Shown: positions 1 through 8,406 of the stretch, one piece after another
Layout of the letters: each line of letters opens with the position of its first letter
Position numbering within the stretch: the first letter of the stretch is position 1
Origin: JANXUC01 sp964619065
GTDB lineage: Bacteria > Acidobacteriota > Terriglobia > Terriglobales > Acidobacteriaceae
Length of the DNA: 64,000 nt
Direction of reading: 5' to 3'
NCBI GenBank assembly: GCA_964619065.1
Contig: CAZUCC010000021.1
Span: 1-64,000, forward strand
Program-made: the position numbers and the translations under genes
Notes under the pieces: model-generated
The model's database searches: none
Seen by the model: the letters and a program-made list of their open reading frames with translations, nothing else
Told to the model about the DNA's origin: nothing

Positions 1-1
1 G

Positions 2-706
2 GCCGAACGTGGTCAGCGGGTTGTGGCCCTCGACGACGATAGCAACCCCAACCTCGCGGTAACTCTCGGCCTCCCCCATGGCGAGGCTGCGTCTCTGCCG
101 GCAATCCCACGCGATTGGCTGGAGGAGAAGCCCGACGGGGAAGGCGGTACTCAACTCGAGCTGAAGGTGCCGGCCGAGAAGTTCATCGACCGGTTTGGTC
201 AGCCCGCAGGGCAAAACCTCACGCTCCTGGTCATGGGTCAGCCCAGCCACGGGGGCTCCGGCTGACTCTGCCGAGCACACGCCACCGTGCGTGGCGTGCT
301 TCGCGGTCTGGTCTCGACGACCTCTCGCATGACGGTCGTTGATCTGGAAGCCGGGCTCGAGCACTTGAGTCGTGGTACCGCTCGCCACGTCGACACCCTC
401 CTTCTCATTGCGGAGCCGTACTTCAAGTCGCTGGAGGCGGCGCAGCGCTCGTTCGCCCTGGCCACGGACCTTGGAATCGGCCAGATATACATGGTCGCCA
501 ACAAGATCCGCTCGCCGCGGGACGAGGAGACCGTACGCGAGTTCGCGGGACGGCACTCCGTCAAGATCGTGGGGGTGATTCCGTTCGACCCGGCGGTGCT
601 CGAGGCCGACGAGCGCGGGACCGCCGTCATGGACCAGCGACCCGATGCAACAAGCGTCGTAGCTATTCGCCGACTCGCCGACCAGCTTCTGACCACCGGC
701 GCATAG
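2..706 (+). CDS. CooC-like nickel-insertion ATPase, N-terminally cut, with in-frame TGA at a conserved Cys
   Basis: MinD/CooC-type P-loop ATPase of the family that loads nickel into carbon monoxide dehydrogenase. The frame is already open at base 2, so the Walker A end lies outside the window. Visible are the ALDDDSNPNLA motif after the first strand, the GQPSHGGSG turn, the downstream block VVDLEAGLEHLSRGT and VANKIRSP. A TGA at 263-265 interrupts the frame; reading continues in the same frame as LCRAHATVRGVL. CooC relatives have a Cys at this point, the first of a CxC metal-binding pair, so the TGA replaces that Cys and the second Cys (269-271) is intact. Selenocysteine, nonsense mutation or base-call error are all possible. 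The 3' end overlaps the convergent permease gene by about 44 bases. Base composition matches the GC-rich left fragment, not the rest of the window. Confidence 0.75.
263..298 (+). other. In-frame TGA followed by SECIS-like hairpin
   Basis: The TGA codon (263-265) is followed by a perfect 7-bp stem, cacgcca at 278-284 with tggcgtg at 292-298. Pairing c285 with g291 leaves the five-base loop cgtgc, which has a G at its second base. The loop starts about 20 bases after the TGA. Bacterial SECIS elements are known as hairpins immediately 3' of the UGA with a short G-containing apical loop at about this distance. The match is geometric only; a stem may arise by chance in GC-rich DNA. Confidence 0.35.
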
Positions 707-1619
707 TCCACCGCCGCCGCTCAAGGGGCGTCCCGCGCGGATTCAGCACCTCGTTGAGCCCGTCACCGAGCAGGTTCAAGCCCAGGACCGCAAGGGCGAT
801 CGCAGCGCCGGGGAAGACCGCCATCCACCACGCGACCCGCAGGAACCGCTGCGCGTTGTTGGCCAGATAACCCAGGCTGACGACGTCCGGATCTCCGAGG
901 CCCAGGAAGGACAGCCCCGCCTCGATCAGGATCACGCTGGCCGCGCTGAGGGATACTGCCACCACCACGGGCGGCAACGCATTCGGCAAGACCTCGCGAA
1001 GCAGGACCCGGGCCCTCCCGGCGCCCAGCGAGCGGGCGGCTTCCACGAACTCTCGCTGCTTGAGCGACAGCACCTCGGCGCGAACGACCCGGGCGATCCA
1101 TGGCCACGAGGTCAGTGCCAGCACGAGCGCCAATCGATCGAGCCCCGCGCCGAACAACGCGATCACGATGACCGCGAGAAAGAAGCGTGGCACCACCTGG
1201 ACGAACTCGGTGAGTCGCATGAGAGCACCGTCGAGCCTACCGCCTTCCCATCCCGCCAGTGCGCCCACGATGACCCCGATCAGGCCGGTAAGGATGCTGA
1301 CCATCAGAGCCAGTACGAGCGACGTCCGGGTTCCGTGCGCCACCCCGGAGAGCAGGTCTCGGCCGAGATCATCCGTGCCCATCGGATGGCCGAGCGTCGG
1401 GGCGCTCAAGGCCGGTCCCACCGAAGCAAAGGGGTCGGACGGGGCGATCCGGCCGGCGAGCAACGCGACCGCCAACAGACCGCACATGAGGACGACGCCG
1501 GCCAGCCCAGCGCCGCTTCGGAGGATACGGAAGAACCCGAAGCCGGTCGCCGGTCCGCGTGGCCACGTGGCCGCCACCGGCTCACTACTGATATCGAATC
1601 CGGGGATCGAGCCAGGCAT
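663..1619 (-). CDS. ABC transporter permease, DppC/OppC/NikC type
   Basis: Inner-membrane permease of a dipeptide/oligopeptide/nickel-type ABC importer, 318 residues, the usual size. The N-terminal segment has one membrane helix (about 35-56). The hallmark GTDDLGRD lies at 81-88, and the cytoplasmic EAA loop that docks to the ATPase (EAARSLGAGRARVLLREVLP) at about 193-212. Further hydrophobic helices flank it. Its start overlaps the end of the DppB-type gene upstream by 35 bases, the usual B-C order. The substrate cannot be read from the permease; nickel is tempting because a CooC-like gene lies next door, but peptides are equally possible. No binding protein or ATPase gene is in view. Confidence 0.88.
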   Translation of the reverse strand: MPGSIPGFDISSEPVAATWPRGPATGFGFFRILRSGAGLAGVVLMCGLLAVALLAGRIAPSDPFASVGPALSAPTLGHPMGTDDLGRDLLSGVAHGTRTSLVLALMVSILTGLIGVIVGALAGWEGGRLDGALMRLTEFVQVVPRFFLAVIVIALFGAGLDRLALVLALTSWPWIARVVRAEVLSLKQREFVEAARSLGAGRARVLLREVLPNALPPVVVAVSLSAASVILIEAGLSFLGLGDPDVVSLGYLANNAQRFLRVAWWMAVFPGAAIALAVLGLNLLGDGLNEVLNPRGTPLERRRWTMRRWSEAGRRVGE

Positions 1620-2355
1620 ACGCGACGTCGGTGATCAGGTTGGCCAGGATGACTCCGAGGGAGATGAAGAGGAACATACCGAGCAGGACCGGGTAGTCAC
1701 GGGCCAGCAGCGAGGACAGCAGAAGCCGCCCGAGGCCGGGCCATGCGAAGACCACCTCGACGAGCACGGCACCCGACAGGAACATGCCGGCCCGGCTTCC
1801 GATGACCGTGACGACCGGCAGCATCACGTTCCGGAGCGCGTGCCGAATGACCAGCCCTTCCGGCAATCCCTTGGCCCGCGCGGCCCGCACGTAGTCTGTG
1901 CCGAAGGCCTCGATCAGGCCGGTCCGAACCAGCCGCGTCGTGAGGGCCAGCTCGTTCGCGGCCAGGACCAGGGCCGGAAGAGCGAGGTGGTGGAGGACGT
2001 CCAGCAGGTAGCGGACGCCCGTCCCCGGGTTTCGGGCATCCGTCATCCCCTGGACCGGAAAGAACCCGGTCCCCACCGCGAGGGCGAGCACGGCCAACTG
2101 GCCGAGCCAGAACGATGGCGTGGCGTGCCCCAGCAGGGTCGCGATGTTGAGGGTCACATCCGGCAGACGTCGGCCGTGGCGGGCCGCCAGGGCTCCGAGC
2201 CAGACGCCGACCGCGCTCGACAGCGCCAAAGCGGTCGAGACGAGCAGCAGGGTGGCGGGAAGCCGCTCGCCGATCACCGCGGTCACGGGGCGCCCGTTGG
2301 CGAAAGACGTCCCGAGAGCCCCCCCGAGCACGTTCGAGACACTGGTGAGGGCCCG
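1585..2355 (-). CDS. ABC transporter permease, DppB/OppB type, C-terminal part
   Basis: The last ~256 residues of a DppB-type permease, partner of the DppC-type gene that follows it. Recognisable are GTSFANGRPV near the front, the EAA loop RAARAKGLPEGLVIRHALRN, and the closing block FAWPGLGRLL ... YAWLDPRIRY. A complete DppB has roughly 100 more N-terminal residues with the first membrane helix. Here the reading frame continues upstream into glycine decarboxylase sequence instead, with the switch near 2351-2360 after residues LPGR. The stretch is GC-rich with strongly G/C-ending codons, like everything to its left. The permease is therefore cut, probably by an assembly join. Confidence 0.85.
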   Translation of the reverse strand, partial: RALTSVSNVLGGALGTSFANGRPVTAVIGERLPATLLLVSTALALSSAVGVWLGALAARHGRRLPDVTLNIATLLGHATPSFWLGQLAVLALAVGTGFFPVQGMTDARNPGTGVRYLLDVLHHLALPALVLAANELALTTRLVRTGLIEAFGTDYVRAARAKGLPEGLVIRHALRNVMLPVVTVIGSRAGMFLSGAVLVEVVFAWPGLGRLLLSSLLARDYPVLLGMFLFISLGVILANLITDVAYAWLDPRIRYQ

Positions 2356-3222
2356 CCCCGGCAACTGGCGAACCAACTTCTCACTCGTCGCAAGCACACC
2401 ACAGTAGGTACCGCCAAAGCCCAGGGGCACGACAAACGACTGCGCCTCCATGGCGACGATGTCCGCCTCCGACGGCGGCCGGACAATGCCGAGTGAAATC
2501 GCCTCCGCAATCGAAACAACCAGTAAAGCGCCTCTGCTATGGGCAAGATCCGCAATGGCCGCTACATCCTCAATCGTTCCGAAAAAATTGGGAGACTGGA
2601 TGAGCACGCACGCGGTATCGCTGGTAATGGCATGTTCGAGCGCTTGCAGATCGACGCGGCCACTCGCTCCAAAATTCACCGTGCTGAGAGGAAGGCCCTG
2701 GTGCGTGGCATAGGTCTTAATGACTTGCTGGTACTCGGGATGGACGCTGCGCGCCACCACCGCCGAACTTCGGCCCGTGATCCGCACCGCCATCATGATG
2801 GCTTCCGCCGCTGCCGTGGAACCGTCATACATGGAAGCGTTGGCCACTTCCATGCCGGTCAGTTCGCAGATCATGGTCTGGAATTCAAAAATCGCCTGCA
2901 GCGTACCCTGCGAAATTTCCGCCTGGTAGGGCGTGTACGAGGTGAGAAACTCGCCGCGCGAAACCAGCGCGTCAATGATGACCGGGCGATAGTGGTTATA
3001 GGCTCCAGCGCCGAGAAAGACGGTATAACCCTCGCCGTTTTCTCGCGCGCGATGCTGGAACCACTCCACGATTTCGGACTCCGCCAATTGGCGAGGAATA
3101 TTTAATTCGCGCTGCAGCCGGTACTCGGCGGGAATGGGGGCAAAAAGATCGTCGATAGATCCGACGCCGATAGTACGCAACATCGCTTCACGGTCACCGG
3201 GAGACTTGGGAAGATAGCGCAT
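2356..3222 (-). CDS. gcvPA: Glycine dehydrogenase (decarboxylating) subunit 1, N-terminal part, joined to permease sequence
   Basis: First ~289 residues of the P-protein subunit 1 of the glycine cleavage system, which with subunit 2 (PLP-bearing, not in the window) decarboxylates glycine and passes the aminomethyl group to the lipoyl arm of GcvH. The start MRYLPKSPGDREAML, the block TSYTPYQAEISQGTLQAIFE, and GFGGTYCGVLATSEKLVRQL are typical of the family. Full subunits have about 445 residues; here the sequence turns into a DppB-type permease in frame after LPGR. It lies 20 bases downstream of gcvH in the same orientation, matching a gcvT-gcvH-gcvPA operon. As it stands the gene cannot make a functional subunit. 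Confidence 0.9.
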
Positions 3223-3242
3223 GTTGTTAGTTTAGACGATCT

Positions 3243-3632
3243 CTACTTCCCTGCCTCTTCGGCCACGAATTTTTCGTAGTCCGCCGCTGAGAGCAGGCCG
3301 TTGAGTTCGCCCACGTTGGTCAGGGTCACTTTGAGCATCCAATTTGCGTGCGCGTCTTGATTGACTTTTTCCGGCGCCGTAGCAAGCTCCTCATTGGCCG
3401 CAGTCACGGTTCCCGACGCCGGCGCGAACAGATCCGAAACCGCCTTCACCGATTCCACCGAGCCAAAGATCTTCCCGGCGACGATGTCTGATCCGGCCTT
3501 GGGCAGATCGACAAAAACAATGTCGCCCAGCGATTCTTGGGCGTAGTGCGTGATGCCAATGGACGCGGAAGCGCCCTCCGCCATGATCCACTCGTGCTCT
3601 TTGGTGTATTTGCGATCGTTTGGATATGCCAT
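3243..3632 (-). CDS. gcvH: Glycine cleavage system H protein
   Basis: Lipoyl carrier protein that shuttles the aminomethyl group between the P, T and L proteins; 129 residues, the normal length. The lipoylation site is Lys63 in GSVESVKAVSD. The ATG at 3632 was chosen because MAYPNDRKYTKEHEW is the normal family start; the frame stays open further upstream, but that would overlap the end of gcvT with unrelated sequence. It lies 53 bases after gcvT and 20 bases before gcvPA, all on the minus strand. Confidence 0.96.
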   Translation of the reverse strand: MAYPNDRKYTKEHEWIMAEGASASIGITHYAQESLGDIVFVDLPKAGSDIVAGKIFGSVESVKAVSDLFAPASGTVTAANEELATAPEKVNQDAHANWMLKVTLTNVGELNGLLSAADYEKFVAEEAGK

Positions 3633-3685
3633 CTGCCTGCCCTCGATAGTACCTTCCGGGAGAGATCGAGCGTATGCCCGTCGAA

Positions 3686-4840
3686 CTAAATCTTTGGCCT
3701 CTTGTAAAACGGAGTTGCCACCACCTGTGCCGCCACACCCTGGCCGCGCACTTCCACCTGTAAGGCGGTTCCCAACACGGCAAACTTGGGAGGAATGTAA
3801 GCCAGTGCAATGTTCTTTTTCAGGAACGGGGCAGGAGATCCACTGGTCACATGGCCGATCGCCGCTCCTTCCATGTCCAGCACGCAATAACCGTCACGGG
3901 CAATGCCGCGGCCTGTCATTTCGAGACCTGCGAGCGTCCTGGTCAGACCCGTTGCTTTCGCCTTCTCTTTTTCCTTTTCCAATGCGGCACGGCCGATAAA
4001 CTCCGGCTTCTCCATTTTGCAGAAGCGGTCCAGTCCTGCCTCCCATACGTTGATCGTGTCCGAGATTTCGTGCGTGTAGAGTGGCATCTTGGCTTCGAGA
4101 CGCAACGTGTTGCGTGCCCCCAGCCCGCAAGCGAGCGCGGCAAACTCTTTGCCCGCTTCCAACACTGCGCGCCAGACCATGACGCTCGTGCTTTCGTCGG
4201 AAGGAACGTAGATCTCGAAACCGTCTTCGCCGGTGTAGCCCGTCCGGCTGATTAGAACGTTCTTCAATCCGCACACGGTACCGTGCGTGAACCAATATCC
4301 CTTCACCGCCGCAAGATTCGCATCGGTCAGTTTCCTCAGAACAAGATGCGCCTTCGGGCCTTGAATCGCAATCTGCGTGTAGTCGTCGCTAAGGTCGGTA
4401 ACGCGGCAATTGAACTGGCGCGTATTGTCGCGCACCCAGTTGAAATCCTTCTCGCGGGTGCCAGCATTGATCACCAGCAGGTAGTCGTCTTCGCCGAGGC
4501 GGTGCACGATGACGTCATCCACGAAGGTCCCTTGCGGGTACAGCAGCGCGGAATATTGCGCTTGTCCGATGACCAGCCGCGAGGCGTCGTTCATGCTGAC
4601 ATGCTGCACGGCGGCCAGCGCCTGCGGGCCAACCAGGCGAATGTCGCCCATGTGGCTGACGTCGAAAATGCCGGCACCCGTGCGCACAGCCATATGCTCG
4701 GCAATCAGACCGCCCGTGGCTGGATATTCCACCGGCATATCCCAGCCGTTAAAATCCACCATCTTGGCGCCCATTTGGCGATGGACGGTGTTCAGCGCAG
4801 TTTTGCGGATAGTTGACGTGCTCGCCTCAACAACAGACAA
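3686..4840 (-). CDS. gcvT: Aminomethyltransferase (glycine cleavage T protein)
   Basis: Transfers the methylene group from the H-protein aminomethyl arm to tetrahydrofolate with release of ammonia. 384 residues, standard length. It has the folate-binding GcvT fold: MVDFNGWDMPVEY and IFDVSHMGD near the N-terminus, the catalytic-Asp block GTFVDDVIVHRL at about 105-116, SRTGYTGEDGFEIY in the middle, and a GcvT_C barrel ending near VVATPFYKRP. The start appears to be TTG at 4840, preceded by a GAGG ribosome site about five bases upstream; no ATG is available before the conserved RKTALN. First gene of the gcvT-gcvH-gcvPA operon, with a 232-base divergent intergenic space upstream. Confidence 0.95.
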   Translation of the reverse strand: MSVVEASTSTIRKTALNTVHRQMGAKMVDFNGWDMPVEYPATGGLIAEHMAVRTGAGIFDVSHMGDIRLVGPQALAAVQHVSMNDASRLVIGQAQYSALLYPQGTFVDDVIVHRLGEDDYLLVINAGTREKDFNWVRDNTRQFNCRVTDLSDDYTQIAIQGPKAHLVLRKLTDANLAAVKGYWFTHGTVCGLKNVLISRTGYTGEDGFEIYVPSDESTSVMVWRAVLEAGKEFAALACGLGARNTLRLEAKMPLYTHEISDTINVWEAGLDRFCKMEKPEFIGRAALEKEKEKAKATGLTRTLAGLEMTGRGIARDGYCVLDMEGAAIGHVTSGSPAPFLKKNIALAYIPPKFAVLGTALQVEVRGQGVAAQVVATPFYKRPKI

Positions 4841-5072
4841 AACGACCTCGATCGGTAAGCAGGGCTGGGATGTGAACTAATAACCGTATCATGCGCATTT
4901 TTCGATGGTCAACGCAGGCTGAGGAAAAACGGGGAGGGCGCGATGAATTGAGAGTCCTGGCGAGCGATTTCACCCGAGCAGGCCGTCGGATATGTCTTCT
5001 AGGGTGGTAAAATGGAGGGTACTGTTGCAAGAGCGCCGGGGTCACCTTGCCACCCAGCATGGCGCGGTTGCC
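4841..5072. promoter_or_regulatory. Divergent intergenic region between gcvT and a HAD hydrolase
   Basis: The 232 bases must hold the promoters of the minus-strand gcv operon and the plus-strand hydrolase. I looked for a glycine riboswitch on the gcvT side and did not find its conserved cores. No convincing -35/-10 pair could be assigned by eye. Confidence 0.4.
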
Positions 5073-5798
5073 ATGATGATCCCTCAAGAAACTCACGACC
5101 AAATCCTGCTCGCCCAAACTCTCCTCATCGATGCGGACGACACGCTCTGGGAGAATAATGTCTACTTCGAACGCGCCATCGCGCAGTTCATTTCTTTTCT
5201 CGATCATCAAGAACATTCTCCAGAACAGGTACGTAAGGTGCTAAATCAGGTGGAGCTCGAGTGCATTCTTCGACATGGGTACGGATTGCATAGCTTTTCC
5301 TACGCACTCGTGGACACATTCGAACGACTGGCCGTGGAGCCCATCACACCCGCCTTGCATGCGACTATTCAAGGCTTTGCTAGTGTCATTGCCGAACAAC
5401 CGCTGGAGGTTCTGCGTGGAGTTCCCGAAACGCTGGACTATCTCGCAGGCCGCCATCGCTTGATCCTGATGACGAAAGGCGCGACCGTAGAGCAAAGCGA
5501 AAAAATCGAACGCTCAGGTCTCGGGAGGTATTTCGCGGCGGTCGAGATCGTCGCTGAAAAAGACACACCGACCTATCACACCGTAGCCACCAAGCATGAT
5601 TTGCTTCCGGATATCACCTGGATGGTCGGCAACAGTCCAAAATCGGACATCAATCCTTCACTGGCCGCAGGTCTCAACGCCGTGTTTGTGCCGCACGACA
5701 ATACGTGGATTCTGGAGCACGAGGAAGTTGGCAAACCCGCCGCCAACCGCCGCCTGCTCGTGCTCGACCAGTTTTCCACATTGCGTTCATACTTCTAA
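5073..5798 (+). CDS. HAD-superfamily hydrolase
   Basis: Probable phosphatase of the haloacid-dehalogenase superfamily, about 241 residues. Motif I is DADDT at about 20-24, where the first Asp is the nucleophile and the next-but-one Asp the acid/base. Motif II is the Thr of LILMTKGA, motif III the Lys of VAEKDTPTY, and motif IV is VGNSPKSDINPSLAAGL with the Mg-binding Asp. A helical cap follows motif I. The start is uncertain: paired ATGs at 5073 and 5076 fit the domain boundary better than the ATG at 4992, whose extra residues look unrelated. The substrate cannot be read from the sequence. Confidence 0.85.
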   Translation: MMIPQETHDQILLAQTLLIDADDTLWENNVYFERAIAQFISFLDHQEHSPEQVRKVLNQVELECILRHGYGLHSFSYALVDTFERLAVEPITPALHATIQGFASVIAEQPLEVLRGVPETLDYLAGRHRLILMTKGATVEQSEKIERSGLGRYFAAVEIVAEKDTPTYHTVATKHDLLPDITWMVGNSPKSDINPSLAAGLNAVFVPHDNTWILEHEEVGKPAANRRLLVLDQFSTLRSYF

Positions 5799-5912
5799 AG
5801 CGGCCGCCATGGCACTTCGGTGTGGATCAAACTAACCAATACGGGCCACCTCGTGAAAAATCTTCACATGGTACGCTCGATATGATCTGCTTGTCCGCTT
5901 CACGGGGTAGGG

Positions 5913-7160
5913 GTGAACAAGGATAATCTGCGGCGCGTTTTGCGCACGGTTGAGGCGCTCTCCGACCTTGGCCCGCAAATGACCGCCGAACACGAGTTCG
6001 CTGAGATTGCGCGTTCCATGCTCGCCGCCATGGTCGAGGCGGGCGGTGCGCGGGAAGGCGCTCTTTTTATTTTCAGCGACAAACCTTCCCTGCTGACCTC
6101 GGTCGTGTCGCAGGGTTTTGTGCTGCTTCCTGAACCTGCCGTGATTCCCCTGCTCCCCAAACATGCGCACGCTCTGCTGGTAGCGCGCGGTGCGGTTTTG
6201 TTGCAGAGTGGGAGTTACGATTCGTTCCTAAGCCAGAACGGAAATGTTGCGCCGGAAATGTTCAAGTGTCTGGCGCCGCTGCGCGTAGGGCGCGAACTCG
6301 TGGGCGTGGTCGCTCTCGGCCGCCGGGTAGCAGAAGGGCTCTACGACGAAGACGACCTGGAAGCTCTCGGTCTGCTGACCAACTACGTGGCGCTCGCTGT
6401 GCAGAATCACAACCTCTCGCGAAACCTGGCGCAACGCGTCAACGAGAACCTTAAGCTGCTGGCATCTCTCCACGGTTTTCATGACAGCGCTCTGGAGGCG
6501 TTCGCCACCGCCATTGATGTGAAGCACGTGAACGTGCATGGCCACTCCCTGCGCGTGGGCCGCTATGCCGCCAGCATTGCCGAAGGTCTGGGCCTGGACT
6601 CTTCGGAGATCGTCGCTCTCCGGTCGGCGGGTTATCTGCATGACATTGGCAAGGTGGCTGTCGACAAGCATCTTTTCGGCAAAGCCAGCGCGCTCGATGC
6701 GGACGAATTTCGCGAGATGGCCGATCACACGCTAGTCGGTTATTCCATCGTGAAAGACGTTCAGTTCCCCTGGCCACAAGTTGCGGAAATCGTGCGCGGG
6801 CACCACGAACGCGGCGACGGTTCCGGATATCCCGATGGCCTGCGCCAGGACGAACTCTCCCTGCCAGTGCGCATCGTCGCCCTGGCCGACACCTTCGACG
6901 CAATGACCAGCGAGCGCCCTTATCGCGAACGGATGCCGCTGGGCATGACATTGCATGAGCTTATCCGGTTAGCGCCCACGAAGTTTGATGCGGAAGTGTT
7001 ACAGGCTCTGCTGCTGCAAATTCGCCGCGACGCTACCGGAAGCGGCCGCGTGCCCCTGCTCGACGGCAGCCTGGCGAACAGTCTGGCGCCAACGGATGTG
7101 GACCAACTCGCGGCAATGCTTCAGCACAAGATGAGTCATGAACGCAGTTACCTGACGTAG
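5913..7160 (+). CDS. GAF-domain HD-GYP protein, predicted c-di-GMP phosphodiesterase
   Basis: 415-residue cytoplasmic signalling protein. Residues ~10-170 form a GAF-like sensor domain ending in a linker helix; residues ~195-375 are an HD-GYP domain. Metal-binding and catalytic signatures are present: H211 in HSLRVGRYA, HDIGK at 243-247, HHERGDGSGYPDG at about 297-309, and DTFDAM. An intact HD and GYP predict hydrolysis of cyclic di-GMP. Translation seems to start at GTG 5913 behind a G-rich site (ggggtagggg). The gene stands alone, with the hydrolase ending 115 bases upstream. What the GAF domain senses is unknown. Confidence 0.92.
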   Translation: MNKDNLRRVLRTVEALSDLGPQMTAEHEFAEIARSMLAAMVEAGGAREGALFIFSDKPSLLTSVVSQGFVLLPEPAVIPLLPKHAHALLVARGAVLLQSGSYDSFLSQNGNVAPEMFKCLAPLRVGRELVGVVALGRRVAEGLYDEDDLEALGLLTNYVALAVQNHNLSRNLAQRVNENLKLLASLHGFHDSALEAFATAIDVKHVNVHGHSLRVGRYAASIAEGLGLDSSEIVALRSAGYLHDIGKVAVDKHLFGKASALDADEFREMADHTLVGYSIVKDVQFPWPQVAEIVRGHHERGDGSGYPDGLRQDELSLPVRIVALADTFDAMTSERPYRERMPLGMTLHELIRLAPTKFDAEVLQALLLQIRRDATGSGRVPLLDGSLANSLAPTDVDQLAAMLQHKMSHERSYLT

Positions 7161-7182
7161 GCAAGAGCGCAAGAAACTACCC

Positions 7183-7491
7183 TCACATCTCAATCCAAAC
7201 TTCGTCCCCCTCGAACTTGAGCTGATACACCTTCGCTTTAGCTGCGGTGGGATAAGTAGCCTGGCCGGTCTTCAGATTGAACTCCCAGCCATGCCAGGGG
7301 CAGACGATCTTCCCCTCTTCAATCTTCCCTTGCGACAGCGGGCCGCCCTGATGGATGCATTCATTGTTTATTGCACACAGCTCGTCGTTGAGCCGCGCCA
7401 CGCAAACGGCGTTCCACCCAACTAAGAATTCTTTGGCTTCACCCTCGGCGGGCATTTGGGATAGCGGCGCGAGCTTGACGAATTCGGACAT
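7183..7491 (-). CDS. Rieske [2Fe-2S] ferredoxin (NirD/BphF type)
   Basis: 102-residue soluble Rieske protein. Cluster ligands are C45 and H47 in CIHQGGPL and C64 and H67 in CPWHGWEF, a complete CxH...CxxH set. The small size without membrane anchor fits dioxygenase-type ferredoxins or NirD-like subunits. It lies 13 bases downstream of the yceH gene on the same strand, so the two probably share a transcript, but nothing else here explains its redox partner. The C-terminus follows the family pattern (VYQLKFEGDEVWIEM). Confidence 0.92.
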   Translation of the reverse strand: MSEFVKLAPLSQMPAEGEAKEFLVGWNAVCVARLNDELCAINNECIHQGGPLSQGKIEEGKIVCPWHGWEFNLKTGQATYPTAAKAKVYQLKFEGDEVWIEM

Positions 7492-7504
7492 AATTTGGGA
7501 TCTC

Positions 7505-8161
7505 TCACTCGAATTGTTTGCGAAAACCGGCGAACTGCTGCTTCAAATCTTCGACTTCTCTCTGAAGAGTCCTGACTGTCTCTTCAAGCTGCTCAACACG
7601 CTCGGAACTGTCCGCACGGCTCGCGCGCGCCTCGCTCAGTGACTCGGACTGCGCGGAAATTTCTACGTCACCCGAAAATAAGTGGATGTAACGCGATTCC
7701 TTTGTGCCCGGCTGCCGCGGCAGCACTCTCGCCAGAGGCGGCTCTCGTTGCATCAAGCGCTGCAGCGCGGACTGCACCTCATCCAGATCTTCAAAACGAT
7801 GGATTCGCTCGGCACGGCCGCGCAGCTCACCCGGAGTTTGCGGTCCCCGCAGCAAGAGCACGCACAAAATTGCATTCTCGCCGCGGCTGAAATTGTAGAC
7901 CTCCTGCAGGCGGTGTTCGTACTTCGTAACCCGGCTATCCGCGCTGTTCACCGGCCCCGCCAACCGCTTCTCTTGCAAGGAGGACAAGGCCTGCCGCACC
8001 GCATCCTCATTCAACTCCATAAACGGATCGCGATTCGATTTTTGATTGCACGCGTTGATGAGCGCGTTTAAGGACAACGGGTAATAATCCGGCGTGGTGG
8101 CATCTTTTTCCACCAGCGAACCCAGTACACGCACTTCGGCATCGGTGAGAGGAAAGTCCAC
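7505..8161 (-). CDS. YceH family protein (DUF480)
   Basis: 218 residues with two winged-helix-like halves. It starts with LTDAEVRVLGSLVEKDATTP, followed by YYPLSLNALINACNQKSNRDP, both signatures of the YceH/DUF480 family, then LRGPQTPGELRGRAERIHRF in the second half. The tail (~180-218) is a heptad-rich coiled coil, RVEQLEETVRTLQREVEDL. Function in the family is not established. Transcribed with the Rieske ferredoxin gene immediately downstream. Confidence 0.92.
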   Translation of the reverse strand: MDFPLTDAEVRVLGSLVEKDATTPDYYPLSLNALINACNQKSNRDPFMELNEDAVRQALSSLQEKRLAGPVNSADSRVTKYEHRLQEVYNFSRGENAILCVLLLRGPQTPGELRGRAERIHRFEDLDEVQSALQRLMQREPPLARVLPRQPGTKESRYIHLFSGDVEISAQSESLSEARASRADSSERVEQLEETVRTLQREVEDLKQQFAGFRKQFE

Positions 8162-8406
8162 GGCGCGACACCATCCTTAGGAACCGGCGTTCGTAGCAAG
8201 AGCCCGGGACGAATGCCCCGTCTCCGACACTCTATCCTAACGTCATCGGTGTTCTGGCTGGGTGCTGGTCTTTGTTTCCTCGGCGGTCCTCCCTTCCAAG
8301 GGTGCCAATTTGTTTCCGGAAGATCGTTTTTTGCCCGGAACTCCACCTAACGAAATTACGTATCTACCGTCTAAGAGCTGCGAAGGGCATTTTCTTAGGA
8401 GCGACT

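Noticed and set aside
1060..2496. Long plus-strand frame opposite the permease genes, Arg/Gly-rich
   Set aside because: It is the antisense shadow of GC-rich permease genes; its composition is low in hydrophobic residues and it has no recognised domain.
4841..4990. Glycine riboswitch ahead of gcvT
   Set aside because: The minus strand was read for the conserved aptamer cores; only loose, unordered fragments such as ctc-gccagg were found.
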